Shown: piece by piece, positions 31,385 to 40,508 of the stretch | Position numbering within the stretch: the stretch's first letter is position 1 | Layout: the number at the start of each line of letters is the position of its first letter | DNA from: Bacteroidota bacterium | Lineage (GTDB): Bacteria > Bacteroidota > Bacteroidia > Bacteroidales > VadinHA17 | NCBI GenBank assembly: GCA_025350595.1 | Contig: JANXXP010000133.1 | Span: forward strand, 1-48,690 | Length of the DNA stretch: 48,690 nt | Direction: 5' to 3' | The notes under the pieces: generated by a model | Told to the model about the DNA's origin: nothing | Database searches by the model: none | Seen by the model: only the letters and a program-made list of their open reading frames with translations | Position numbers and translations under genes: made by a program

Positions 31385-32124
31385 GACAGCAGAAGTTGGG
31401 TAAGGATTACATTGAATAGCAAAATCAGGATACTGCTATAAACAACCGCTTTTGTGCTCGCACGCCCGACTTCCAGAGAGCCACCATCGACATAGTAGCC
31501 CTGAAAAGCAGAAATACTTGTTATTATAAATGCAAAAAATAAAGTTTTTATCAACGAATATACTATGTAATAAGGTGTAAATGCATACTGGATACCATAG
31601 ATAAAGTTTTCTGAAGTTATCACTCCTGATACTGTACCAGCCAGCCATCCGCCAAATATCCCGACTATAATCCCGATCAGTGTTAGTACAGGGTTGAAGA
31701 GGAGAGTAGCTATAATCTTTGGAAGGATTAGATATGAAGCAGAATTAACTCCCATTATCTCAAGTGCATCAATCTGTTCAGTGACCCTCATAGTGCCAAT
31801 TTCAGATGAGATATTTGAACCCACTTTCCCTGCAAGGATAAGTGCAGCAACTGTTGAAGAGAATTCAAGTATTATTGAATCACGGCACCCAAGTCCAATA
31901 AGATATTTTGGGTAAATTGGATTTTGAGTATTGTAGGCTGTTTGCAGGGTAATTACTGCACCCATAAAGAAAGCGATAATAGCTATGATTCCTGCTGAAT
32001 AAAGTCCAAGATATACTAGCTCACGCATGGTTTGCCTGTAGTATATGGAGTGCTTTTCAGGTTTCGCAAAAACCTTTCTGAGAAACATAAAGTAACGTCC
32101 TACCTGTGTTAGAAAATGAATCAT
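31381..32124 (-). CDS. mlaE: ABC transporter permease, MlaE-like
   Basis: AGKVGSNISSEIGTMRVTEQIDALEIMGVN (MlaE signature region). Confidence 0.88.
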   Translation of the reverse strand: MIHFLTQVGRYFMFLRKVFAKPEKHSIYYRQTMRELVYLGLYSAGIIAIIAFFMGAVITLQTAYNTQNPIYPKYLIGLGCRDSIILEFSSTVAALILAGKVGSNISSEIGTMRVTEQIDALEIMGVNSASYLILPKIIATLLFNPVLTLIGIIVGIFGGWLAGTVSGVITSENFIYGIQYAFTPYYIVYSLIKTLFFAFIITSISAFQGYYVDGGSLEVGRASTKAVVYSSILILLFNVILTQLLLS

Positions 32125-32210
32125 ATAATTTTATTATCAACATCAAAATTACTAATTTTTACGGTATTCCCGTTACCAGGGTTTTTGAATCCTTAATGAA
32201 GAAATAGTTA

Positions 32211-32218
32211 TATATTTG
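32211..32218 (+). promoter_or_regulatory. Candidate -7 box (TATATTTG) of manC
   Basis: TAnnTTTG match about 31 nt before ATG 32249. Confidence 0.4.
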
Positions 32219-32248
32219 CATAAATTGTTTCAAAATATCATTTTTCAT

Positions 32249-33334
32249 ATGAACAATAAATATGTTATTATAATGGCGGGAGGTGTAGGAAGCCGTTTCT
32301 GGCCTCTTAGCCGGCGTGAAAAGCCAAAACAATTTCTTGATATATTAGGTACAGGGGAGACACTTATTCAGCAGACATTCAGGCGATTCAAAGCTACTTG
32401 CCACGAAGAAAATATTTTTGTTGTTACAAACGCTGATCATAAGGACCTTGTTGTTGAACAATTAGGTATCGATCCTTCACATGTACTGGGAGAACCATTT
32501 CGCCGTAATACAGCACCTTGCCTGGCTTATGGAACCTTCAGAATATTAAAGGAAAATCCTGAGGCTGTTATTGCTGTTACTCCGGCCGATCATCTTATAA
32601 TCAAGGAAGATAAATTTACTGAAGTTCTGCAAAAATGTTTTGAATTTGCTGAAGGGAATGATGCTCTTGTTACATTAGGGATTAAGCCCAACAGACCTGA
32701 AACCGGATACGGTTACATTCAGGCCGATCAGAAAAAACCGGTTAAAGGATATGGTAACCTGTTAAAAGTTAAAACATTCACAGAAAAGCCTGATACTGAT
32801 CTTGCAAAAGTGTTTTTGGAAAGTGGTGATTTTTTCTGGAATTCAGGGATTTTTATCTGGAATATCAAATCAATCCTTTCAGCTTTTGAGAAGCATCTAC
32901 CAGATACCTATTTGGCCTTTGATGAAGGCAGAAACCTGTTTGGTACAAAGCAGGAAAAAGCATTTATCGGGAAGACGTATGCAGAATGCAGAAGCATATC
33001 TATTGATTACGGGATTATGGAAAAAGCTAATAATGTATATGTTATGTGTACTGATATTGGCTGGTCGGATCTTGGGACCTGGAGTTCCCTGTCAGAACAT
33101 TCAACGGTTGACAAAAAGGGGAATACACTGGTTACCGGAAACATTTTTTCGTATGATAACAGTGGTAATATATTCAATATAGCTCCCGGGAAAGTGGCAG
33201 TATTGCAGGGTCTTAAGGATTATATTATTGTAGATTCCGATGATGTACTTTTAATTGTGAAGAAGGAAGAGGAGCAGAATATAAAGCAGTACCTTGAAGA
33301 TGTTAAGAAAGCAACCAAAGAAAAATATTTGTGA
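32249..33334 (+). CDS. manC: Mannose-1-phosphate guanylyltransferase
   Basis: MNNKYVIIMAGGVGSRFWPLSRREKPKQFLDI, TPADHLI, FTEKPD, GWSDLGTWSSL motifs. ATG 32249 preferred over 32216. Confidence 0.92.
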   Translation: MNNKYVIIMAGGVGSRFWPLSRREKPKQFLDILGTGETLIQQTFRRFKATCHEENIFVVTNADHKDLVVEQLGIDPSHVLGEPFRRNTAPCLAYGTFRILKENPEAVIAVTPADHLIIKEDKFTEVLQKCFEFAEGNDALVTLGIKPNRPETGYGYIQADQKKPVKGYGNLLKVKTFTEKPDTDLAKVFLESGDFFWNSGIFIWNIKSILSAFEKHLPDTYLAFDEGRNLFGTKQEKAFIGKTYAECRSISIDYGIMEKANNVYVMCTDIGWSDLGTWSSLSEHSTVDKKGNTLVTGNIFSYDNSGNIFNIAPGKVAVLQGLKDYIIVDSDDVLLIVKKEEEQNIKQYLEDVKKATKEKYL

Positions 33335-33381
33335 TATTTATTTTCAGAGTTCGGACCAGATGACGTCCAGACATTCAGACA

Positions 33382-33416
33382 AAAAAAAGAGGCTTTAAGT
33401 GAAAGCCTCTTTTTTA
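33382..33416. terminator. Bidirectional intrinsic terminator between manC and gldN
   Basis: AAAAAA-GAGGCTTT-AAGTG-AAAGCCTC-TTTTTT. Confidence 0.92.
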
Positions 33417-33426
33417 TAACAATATT

Positions 33427-34254
33427 TTAATATTCCCAAAGATCGTGTTCAAAGTTGAATAGCCAAGTTTTGAGACGATCAGCTTCATAAAGAGTGAACT
33501 TGCCGACTTCGTATTCTTGAATAAGCCTGTCGTTGTAAACGTTAGATTCACCTACGATAGAACTTCCAAACCTCCGCTGCATAAATAAGTCGTCAAAGGA
33601 AATTCTCTGGGCGTCATTGTTGTTCATAAATACTTCCTGTTTTGCGAGAGCATCTCTGGCTTCGTCATATTTTATCCAGAATAATTGTTGACGGGTGATT
33701 CTTCCTACCTGATCATCATATGCCATATAGTAGGGTGAGATAGCAATAATTCTTACATTAAGAGAAGACAGTTTCTTATCAAAATACCATTCCTCATAAA
33801 GAAGCAATTGTTTAACATTTTCAGGTTTTGTTGCTTCTTTAATTGTATCTTCTCTGGTTGCACCAGCAGCATTAATTTTTATTGACTGGACTTTGGTGGT
33901 AGCTCCCATTTTTACAGTAATATCCTGATAAGTAGTAGGAGTTAGCATATCAAGAGGAGAATAAGGCTTGATAGTGCCAGCTTTTATTTCATCCATAATG
34001 ACAGCTATGAAACTTTTCCTACCATCTTTAGTTGGAATGGTTGGGTAATAGAGAGGCTGATTTATCTTTTCCCTCAGATCGATGAGGCGGAAGTATCTCT
34101 TTGACCAGATAACATCAGCTTCCCTGAGGTAAGGGAAATCAATCTTCTTCGCATCAGGAATTGATTTTTTGTAAATATCGCCGAAACTCTGGGAATTAAT
34201 AGTCCCTGAAACTGTTAGAAGGATAATAATTCCGAATAGAATTTTCTTATTCAT
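33427..34254 (-). CDS. gldN: Gliding motility / type IX secretion protein GldN
   Basis: Position after gld[27 protein letters not shown] GldN-like region. Confidence 0.88.
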   Translation of the reverse strand: MNKKILFGIIILLTVSGTINSQSFGDIYKKSIPDAKKIDFPYLREADVIWSKRYFRLIDLREKINQPLYYPTIPTKDGRKSFIAVIMDEIKAGTIKPYSPLDMLTPTTYQDITVKMGATTKVQSIKINAAGATREDTIKEATKPENVKQLLLYEEWYFDKKLSSLNVRIIAISPYYMAYDDQVGRITRQQLFWIKYDEARDALAKQEVFMNNNDAQRISFDDLFMQRRFGSSIVGESNVYNDRLIQEYEVGKFTLYEADRLKTWLFNFEHDLWEY

Positions 34255-34275
34255 GAGAGTGTGTTTATTTTGATA

Positions 34276-35880
34276 TTATTCAATTGTTAGTACTATTGGG
34301 GGTACTTCTACTGGTTTATTAGTCCCTTGTTTAGCCTTTATATTTTTAAAAATGAGAGTTTTACCCCTGCTCATTGCATTTAAAATTGTTTTCTGTTTTG
34401 AAGTTAAGCTTGCACTGGTACTTGGTTCCGCGTAATCAGATCCCTTATCAGTATAGAATAAGACAAATTCAGTAACTTCATATTGTAGGTCAAAGTCAAA
34501 ATCTGGTAAGGTGGCAAATACCATAGTTTGAGCCACAGCCAGAGCTTTTCCAACACTTCCCTGGCTTTTATCAGCAAAATTTGCTACAGGTGGTGGAACT
34601 TTTTTTACCCTGAATGGGTAAGGAGGAAATTGCATTGGTTTTCCATTTATCTCAGCTGTAACTATTACCTGAACATCTGTTCCAACAGCAGCTGGTACAA
34701 CAGACCAACCCCCTTTAAATGGAACACCTTTGGGATTTTTAACTTTTTCAGTACTGAATGTCCCTGTTCCTGGTTTGATACTAATTTTAATTTTGTCAGG
34801 ACTCACATTTGGTACAGAAACATCAATCGGGTTTGCAATACCAGCGTACATAATATTCATTGCAGTGGGAGATACAATTACGTTTGGTTCCCCAACAACA
34901 TAAGAAGAATGGAAGTCATATGTTTTGGTAGATCCGTCAGGAGCTTTAAGTGCTATAACTCCACCCCAGGTTTTAGGCCCAACCGTACTTGCACGTACTT
35001 TATAAATCCCTTTTCCAGATTCATCAAGGGGCAGTTGAGCACCGCTAACTGTTATTACAGGCTGCTGAGTTGAATCCGAAGCCGAAATAAACACCTGTGC
35101 TTCGTAATCGCTGCCTGAGGTAATATAATTTGAATTTGGAATAACAATTGCATCAAGTTTATTAAACTTAAATGAGGAAGCGTCAATTTGTGTATAGAGG
35201 TAGTTGAGGACTTCGGTCTCGGCGTTTCTAACGTTTACCTGGAATTCTGATAGCATTGCGATAACTGCAACCATAGGTAATGTCTGGAATGTAGCATTCT
35301 CCCATCTTTCCTTTTCTCCGGTGTGTAAGCTTATTCCGTCTTCTGTACTCAAACTTTTTCTCAGAGACTCTTCAATCAATGGATTTTTTCCCTCGAGGGT
35401 TGTTATAAGAAAATCGCGGTACTCATTAAGCATAGCATGAAGGTCGTTGGCTTTTCCATTCTCTGCTGCTCCAATAAGAATTTCAGATGGAACATTACTA
35501 TCGTCGAATTTCAGAATTTTTTCAGTAAAAACCTCCCTGCCGGAAACGGCAGCGTTACCCGGACCGTCACCCTTGTTGATTATCGTTATCTTGAGATCCT
35601 GCATGAAATTAAATGTTTCATCAGCCCTTTCTTTTACAGCATATGCAGCAGTTTTATATTTGCCTGCTTTTGTTGGGTTTTCCGCAGCAGCTCTGTCGAA
35701 ATCTTTATATATAAGGTCATTTTTTTTAGCATAGTTAGCAACAGTCAAAGTAAGAGCCTGGTCAACTTTTACGAATGCTTTTACGGCTTCTTTAGATACG
35801 TTAAGTGCAAGCATGGCCGTAAGCACCAGGTACATCATACCTATCATCTTTTGCCTTGGAGTTTCTTTTCCGTGAGCCAT
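34276..35880 (-). CDS. gldM: Type IX secretion protein GldM
   Basis: MAHGKETPRQKMIGMMYLVLTAMLALNVSKEAVKAFVKVD N-terminus. Confidence 0.95.
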   Translation of the reverse strand: MAHGKETPRQKMIGMMYLVLTAMLALNVSKEAVKAFVKVDQALTLTVANYAKKNDLIYKDFDRAAAENPTKAGKYKTAAYAVKERADETFNFMQDLKITIINKGDGPGNAAVSGREVFTEKILKFDDSNVPSEILIGAAENGKANDLHAMLNEYRDFLITTLEGKNPLIEESLRKSLSTEDGISLHTGEKERWENATFQTLPMVAVIAMLSEFQVNVRNAETEVLNYLYTQIDASSFKFNKLDAIVIPNSNYITSGSDYEAQVFISASDSTQQPVITVSGAQLPLDESGKGIYKVRASTVGPKTWGGVIALKAPDGSTKTYDFHSSYVVGEPNVIVSPTAMNIMYAGIANPIDVSVPNVSPDKIKISIKPGTGTFSTEKVKNPKGVPFKGGWSVVPAAVGTDVQVIVTAEINGKPMQFPPYPFRVKKVPPPVANFADKSQGSVGKALAVAQTMVFATLPDFDFDLQYEVTEFVLFYTDKGSDYAEPSTSASLTSKQKTILNAMSRGKTLIFKNIKAKQGTNKPVEVPPIVLTIE

Positions 35881-35917
35881 TTTGTTGGTAGTTATTAGTT
35901 AGATAAAAAAAGCCACA

Positions 35918-36799
35918 TTATTTAACATTCATGGCAGAAAGCATATTTCCATAAACATTATTCAATGCCGATAAGTTATCGTTTAGTTTTGTTATCTGTT
36001 CGCGATATTTTTTAGTGTCACCTGCTGATTCAGAAAGGTCTTTCATTAATCCCTGAATTCCTTTAAACAGCAAATCAGAATCTTTCAAATGATCATCGGC
36101 TCCTTTACGTTGAAGTTCGTAAACTGTATTGAGTGCGGAAAGATTTTTGTTAAGAGATTCTAATTGTTGCTGATATGATTTTCCACCAACTTCGATAACT
36201 GACATTGAGTCAGCCATATTATGATAGGTAGAGCTTGTTTCGTTTATTACTTTGGCAGTAGCCTGATAAGAGTCAGACAGCTTACCTAAATTCTCGTTAG
36301 CAGAATTAATTGTGCCCATATACTTGGTAGAGGCAGCTGTAACATCACCCATGGCGTTCATGTTACCAGTGGTTTCGCTAAGTTTTTTCATTCCTACACC
36401 AAGCTTCTGAAACAGGTCAGGAGTGATCTCTGCTTTCTCGAGCATCTCATCGAATTTGGCCAGAGCAACAGAACCGGCACCACCTCCGCCGGCAATAACT
36501 CCGCCGCCAGTTCCGCGGTGTTTATCATGCGATTCGACTGCCTGAGGTTCATCTCCATGAATTCCAGCCAGTTCAGGATAGACCAAAGACCAATCAATCT
36601 CTTCATGCAGCGGTTCAAATGCTGAAAAGAAGAAGATTATTGCTTCAGTAAGAAGACCAACCGTAAGCATGAGGGTTGCATATGGCCAGTGTTGTATTTT
36701 AAATAATGCACCAACAATTACGATGGAAGCTCCAATTCCATAGAGTTTCGCCATGAAACTTTTCCACCCGTTGCTTTGAGTTAATTCTGCTAGGCTCAT
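35918..36799 (-). CDS. gldL: Type IX secretion protein GldL
   Basis: FMAKLYGIGASIVIVGALFKIQHWPYATLMLTVGLLTEAIIFFFSAFEPLHEEIDWSLVYPEL. Confidence 0.95.
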   Translation of the reverse strand: MSLAELTQSNGWKSFMAKLYGIGASIVIVGALFKIQHWPYATLMLTVGLLTEAIIFFFSAFEPLHEEIDWSLVYPELAGIHGDEPQAVESHDKHRGTGGGVIAGGGGAGSVALAKFDEMLEKAEITPDLFQKLGVGMKKLSETTGNMNAMGDVTAASTKYMGTINSANENLGKLSDSYQATAKVINETSSTYHNMADSMSVIEVGGKSYQQQLESLNKNLSALNTVYELQRKGADDHLKDSDLLFKGIQGLMKDLSESAGDTKKYREQITKLNDNLSALNNVYGNMLSAMNVK

Positions 36800-36829
36800 A
36801 TTCTGATTGTTTTAGATTATTTCAAATAT

Positions 36830-38173
36830 TTAATTTACACCGATATAAGATCTTACATTTCTGAATCCGACAAATGGTTTTGTAGAATCCTGATATTCAT
36901 AGTCTCTTGAACTTGTCTGAAGAAAATATGCTATATCTTTCCACGATCCGCCACGTATTACTTTTCTCTTCAATACAGGTGGGTCCTGAGGTTTTGCATT
37001 GTATTCAAAGTTTGAGTTCAGATCGTGTTCAAAAATATATGCTGACAGGTGGTATGCACAACATGTCCATTCAGAAACGTTTCCTGCCATATCAAATAAT
37101 CCGTACTCGTTTGGCAGGTATGAACCTACTTTTCCAGCATACACATTACCATCGTCGATATAATTACCACGCAGTGGTTTGAAGTTAGCCAGGAAGCACC
37201 CTTTGTAATTACGGGTGTATGGACCTCCCCATGGGTACATATTGAGGTCGAGTCCGCCTCTGGCAGCATATTCCCATTCTGTTTCAAGAGGTAATCTGTA
37301 AGCTTGTACATCTGCGATGCCTTCTTTTCTCAATGCACTATTCATATAATCGGTTCTCCAGATACTGAAAGCACTTGCCTGTACCCAGCTAACACCAACA
37401 ACAGGGTAATCATCAAATGAAGGATGCCAGAAATATAGAGAGGATTGAGGATCATTGAATGAATAGGTAAAGTCTCTTATCCAGCACAAAGTATCGGGAT
37501 AGCAATTTACAATATTATGTTTTATGAAAGAAGAGCGGTCTTTTATGTCAGTACGGGTCCCATCATTGTTAGTAATCTGACCCTCATATTTACCTGTATT
37601 GTTTGCATAGTCAAATTTATAGGTAGATTTTGCAGCTGACTGATTATCAACCCAGAAATAGGAATAATTAAGTTTTCTGATATCAACCTGTTTTTTTCCG
37701 TTAAATCTCTCTTCGGGAGGATAATACATCTCTTCAATAGTTGCTTTGGTAGTCTCTTCTTTAGGATCAATTTTTTCTTCCCAGTTCAGAACATTAGGTT
37801 CAATAACCGTTCCTTCAGCATCAACCATAAAATACTGTCTGTTTGCAATATCAGCATTCCCAAGTTTTGTTCTCAGTATAGAATCGCGGACATAATACAC
37901 AAACTGACGATACTTGTTATTGGTAATTTCACATTGATCCATCCAAAATGCATCTACAGTAACAGATTTTGATATACTATTCATTGCAAAAACGGCATCC
38001 TGATCACTAGGGCCCATCATAAAGTTCCCGGCTGGAACAAAAGCCATCTCAAATGGTTCTGGTTCAAAGAATTTTTTCCGGCCGACAACCCCAGTCAACT
38101 CTCCGTTATTTGAAGAGCCGCAGCTGGTTAGCAAGAGTATAACTATAAAACCTATTAGAGTTACCTTTTTCAT
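36830..38173 (-). CDS. gldK: Type IX secretion lipoprotein GldK (FGE-sulfatase-like domain)
   Basis: Lipobox LLLTSC; FVPAGNFMMGPSDQD, YRLPLETEWEYAARGG, FDMAGNVSEWT, VIRGGSWKD. Confidence 0.93.
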   Translation of the reverse strand: MKKVTLIGFIVILLLTSCGSSNNGELTGVVGRKKFFEPEPFEMAFVPAGNFMMGPSDQDAVFAMNSISKSVTVDAFWMDQCEITNNKYRQFVYYVRDSILRTKLGNADIANRQYFMVDAEGTVIEPNVLNWEEKIDPKEETTKATIEEMYYPPEERFNGKKQVDIRKLNYSYFWVDNQSAAKSTYKFDYANNTGKYEGQITNNDGTRTDIKDRSSFIKHNIVNCYPDTLCWIRDFTYSFNDPQSSLYFWHPSFDDYPVVGVSWVQASAFSIWRTDYMNSALRKEGIADVQAYRLPLETEWEYAARGGLDLNMYPWGGPYTRNYKGCFLANFKPLRGNYIDDGNVYAGKVGSYLPNEYGLFDMAGNVSEWTCCAYHLSAYIFEHDLNSNFEYNAKPQDPPVLKRKVIRGGSWKDIAYFLQTSSRDYEYQDSTKPFVGFRNVRSYIGVN

Positions 38174-38219
38174 ATTACATAAGAATTTAATATTGCAAGT
38201 AAGTTAATTTTTTTTATAA

Positions 38220-39164
38220 TCACAAAAATCTTACACTTTTATATTTCATCGGGCTTTTTCCCAAACTCAGGTCAAAACAGTAATTAACCATAAATTCATG
38301 TGACCCGCTGCTGTTTTTATTTATGTCTGATATTGTAAAGTCATAAGCGTAACCCAAACGAATTCCATTAAATAATTCAAAACCAACCATGCCGATCAGG
38401 GCATCTCCCGCTCTGTAAGAAACGCCGCCCCAAACCTTTTTATTGTATCTTAACAATGATGTTACAGTTACCTGGGCGACCTTTCCGTCACTGAAAGCAA
38501 AAACAGAAGGGATCAGTTCAAGTGATGGATTAGGCAATTGCAAAGTATACCCGGCTGTAAGATAGTAATGCCGGCTTACATAGGTCAGCCCTTTACTAAA
38601 TTTAATGTCAGGTTTATTCAGGTGAGTTATTGAAAATGCCGCATAATATTTATCAGTTTTGTAGTATAGGCCTAAACCCATATCAAAAGCTACATAACTT
38701 TCTTTGTTCTCAGGGATCAGAGGATCTCCGGATGCAGGCGTATGTGTATCATCCGTTGGTATAGACCAGGTTGGTGAAAGAGTTTTGTTTAACATCCCAA
38801 GGCTTAATCCAATGCCGAGTTTCCCTTGTCCCATATCCATGAGATACGAGTAAGATCCTGATAGATTTATATCCTTATCAAATCCAATATTATCGCTTTC
38901 AACAAGCAAGCCTACACCACTTTTGATCTGAAAGAGAGTAACCGGAGCACTTATATTGAAAACAGTTGTTGTCGGAGCCCCTTTAAAACCAACCCATTGC
39001 TGCCGGTTAAGAGCAGTTGCACAAATTTGACCGGATGTGCCTGCAACGCCAGGGTTATAAGTAAGTGTATTGAACATATAATGACTCGACAACGGATCTT
39101 GTTGTGACAAAGCCGGATGTAGCACTAAAACTAAAAAAAGAAATACAATATTTACTTTTTTCAT
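38220..39164 (-). CDS. PorP/SprF family type IX secretion membrane protein
   Basis: Signal peptide; QQDPLSSHYMFNTLTYNPGVAGTSGQICATALNRQQWVGFKGAPTT. Confidence 0.9.
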   Translation of the reverse strand: MKKVNIVFLFLVLVLHPALSQQDPLSSHYMFNTLTYNPGVAGTSGQICATALNRQQWVGFKGAPTTTVFNISAPVTLFQIKSGVGLLVESDNIGFDKDINLSGSYSYLMDMGQGKLGIGLSLGMLNKTLSPTWSIPTDDTHTPASGDPLIPENKESYVAFDMGLGLYYKTDKYYAAFSITHLNKPDIKFSKGLTYVSRHYYLTAGYTLQLPNPSLELIPSVFAFSDGKVAQVTVTSLLRYNKKVWGGVSYRAGDALIGMVGFELFNGIRLGYAYDFTISDINKNSSGSHEFMVNYCFDLSLGKSPMKYKSVRFL

Positions 39165-39269
39165 TCTATTTATTGCAAGCGTGATGCACTTAAGTTGAAC
39201 TAGTAAAATAAATAAAAATATTACACCTAAACAAATGTGAATTTTTTTTGGTTCTATTTTATCCCTTCA

Positions 39270-39288
39270 TTTTGACGAGCAGTCAAAA
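39270..39288. promoter_or_regulatory. Candidate regulator-binding palindrome TTTTGAC-GAGCA-GTCAAAA
   Basis: Perfect 7-bp arms with a 5-nt spacer, 106 bp upstream of the porP/sprF start. Same arms as the 12463-12479 site. Confidence 0.4.
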
Positions 39289-39332
39289 CATTTTGATAAA
39301 CTGAAAACGAAAGTACTAAAAGGTGAAAATGG

Positions 39333-40502
39333 TCAGGATTTTAATCGTTCACTTGCCTTAACCCATCTGTCGGGTACTTCATTCCGGTTAGCTTTCAGGT
39401 AATCTTCATGTGAGCAGGCTACATATAATTTTTCATCTTTTTCAGCAGGCAATTCCATCCACCATCTGTCAGTAAGATTGCTTTTGACAAATATAAGATC
39501 GTCTTCCAGGTCGGTGACTCTTACATGATACTTAATAAAACGCCCTGAGTTTCCATTGCTCAGAACCGGAGTTTCATATTGTTTTTGTGAAAAACCTTCC
39601 AGAAAAAACCAGAGTATCTGGGCAGCAAGACCTGAAGTCTGGGACCTGATATCAAAATCAGGATTAACATCGAATAACCCGAATATTTTAAGCTTGTCGG
39701 AAATTCCGGCATATCTGGAAAGCAGACAGATCTCCTCACCATAAAACCCATTTGGAGAAGGGCTCAAAGTACCTGGTGCATCAGACTGCCTGACAGCTGA
39801 AATGTCAAATATTGCCACTTCAGAGTCCCTGAAAAGAGGTTCGGTCAGGTAAATTGCCTGGCGCACATCACCAACCCTGACAAGCTCTGATTTGCGTTTA
39901 AGAAAACGATTTATTACCTGCTGATCATTAAGGAAGGTCTGATAACCTATATTTATATAATGGTCAAAGGTGCTTTTGTGGTTATTAATTATTGTATTAA
40001 GGTAATTAAACGAATCTGCTTCTTTCCTCTCACTGTTAAAATCAATTCTTGGATCGACTGCAGTAAGAGTATATCTTATTTTTCGTTGGGAAAGGGCCCT
40101 GTCAATTGCAGGAATAAGTGCACTGCTTCCGCCGATAATAACAGGGAAAATATTTCCCTCCAATAACGAACTGAGAATATCTGTTAAACCTGCAATGGTA
40201 TCATTAAATGTGACCCCATGTTTCATATTTCCGAGATCAATTATTTTAGATTTTCCCGGTATTTTTGCCAGTTTATATAATTGAGTTCTTACATCATCTG
40301 GTCCTTTGAATGAACCTGCATTTGGAGAATTTCGTCCTTCCGGAACACCCAAAATTGCAATTTTGTAATTACCCAATTCTTTTACAGGGGTATTTTCTGT
40401 ATGAATAGTTATACTGTGAGGAAAACCGGATTGTGCAGACAGATGCTCAAAATCAGGCCCTTCTATGCTTACAGGATTAAAATAGTCATTCAGATCTACC
40501 AT
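39333..40502 (-). CDS. Arginase/formimidoylglutamase-fold protein with degenerate metal site
   Basis: 389 aa; GGSSALI in place of GGDHS, DPRID in place of DAHxD, FDISAVRQSDAPG in place of (S)xDxDxxDP. Confidence 0.75.
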   Translation of the reverse strand: MVDLNDYFNPVSIEGPDFEHLSAQSGFPHSITIHTENTPVKELGNYKIAILGVPEGRNSPNAGSFKGPDDVRTQLYKLAKIPGKSKIIDLGNMKHGVTFNDTIAGLTDILSSLLEGNIFPVIIGGSSALIPAIDRALSQRKIRYTLTAVDPRIDFNSERKEADSFNYLNTIINNHKSTFDHYINIGYQTFLNDQQVINRFLKRKSELVRVGDVRQAIYLTEPLFRDSEVAIFDISAVRQSDAPGTLSPSPNGFYGEEICLLSRYAGISDKLKIFGLFDVNPDFDIRSQTSGLAAQILWFFLEGFSQKQYETPVLSNGNSGRFIKYHVRVTDLEDDLIFVKSNLTDRWWMELPAEKDEKLYVACSHEDYLKANRNEVPDRWVKASERLKS

Positions 40503-40508
40503 GATATC

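Noticed and set aside
32802-33182. 126-aa ORF in another frame of manC
   Set aside because: Overlaps a clearly real manC frame on the same strand; shadow ORF.
34528-35073. 181-aa plus-strand ORF
   Set aside because: Fully antisense to gldM; composition (Cys/Trp/Asn/Phe-rich) is that of a shadow ORF.
35437-35898. 153-aa plus-strand ORF
   Set aside because: Antisense shadow of the gldM N-terminal region with no recognisable domain.
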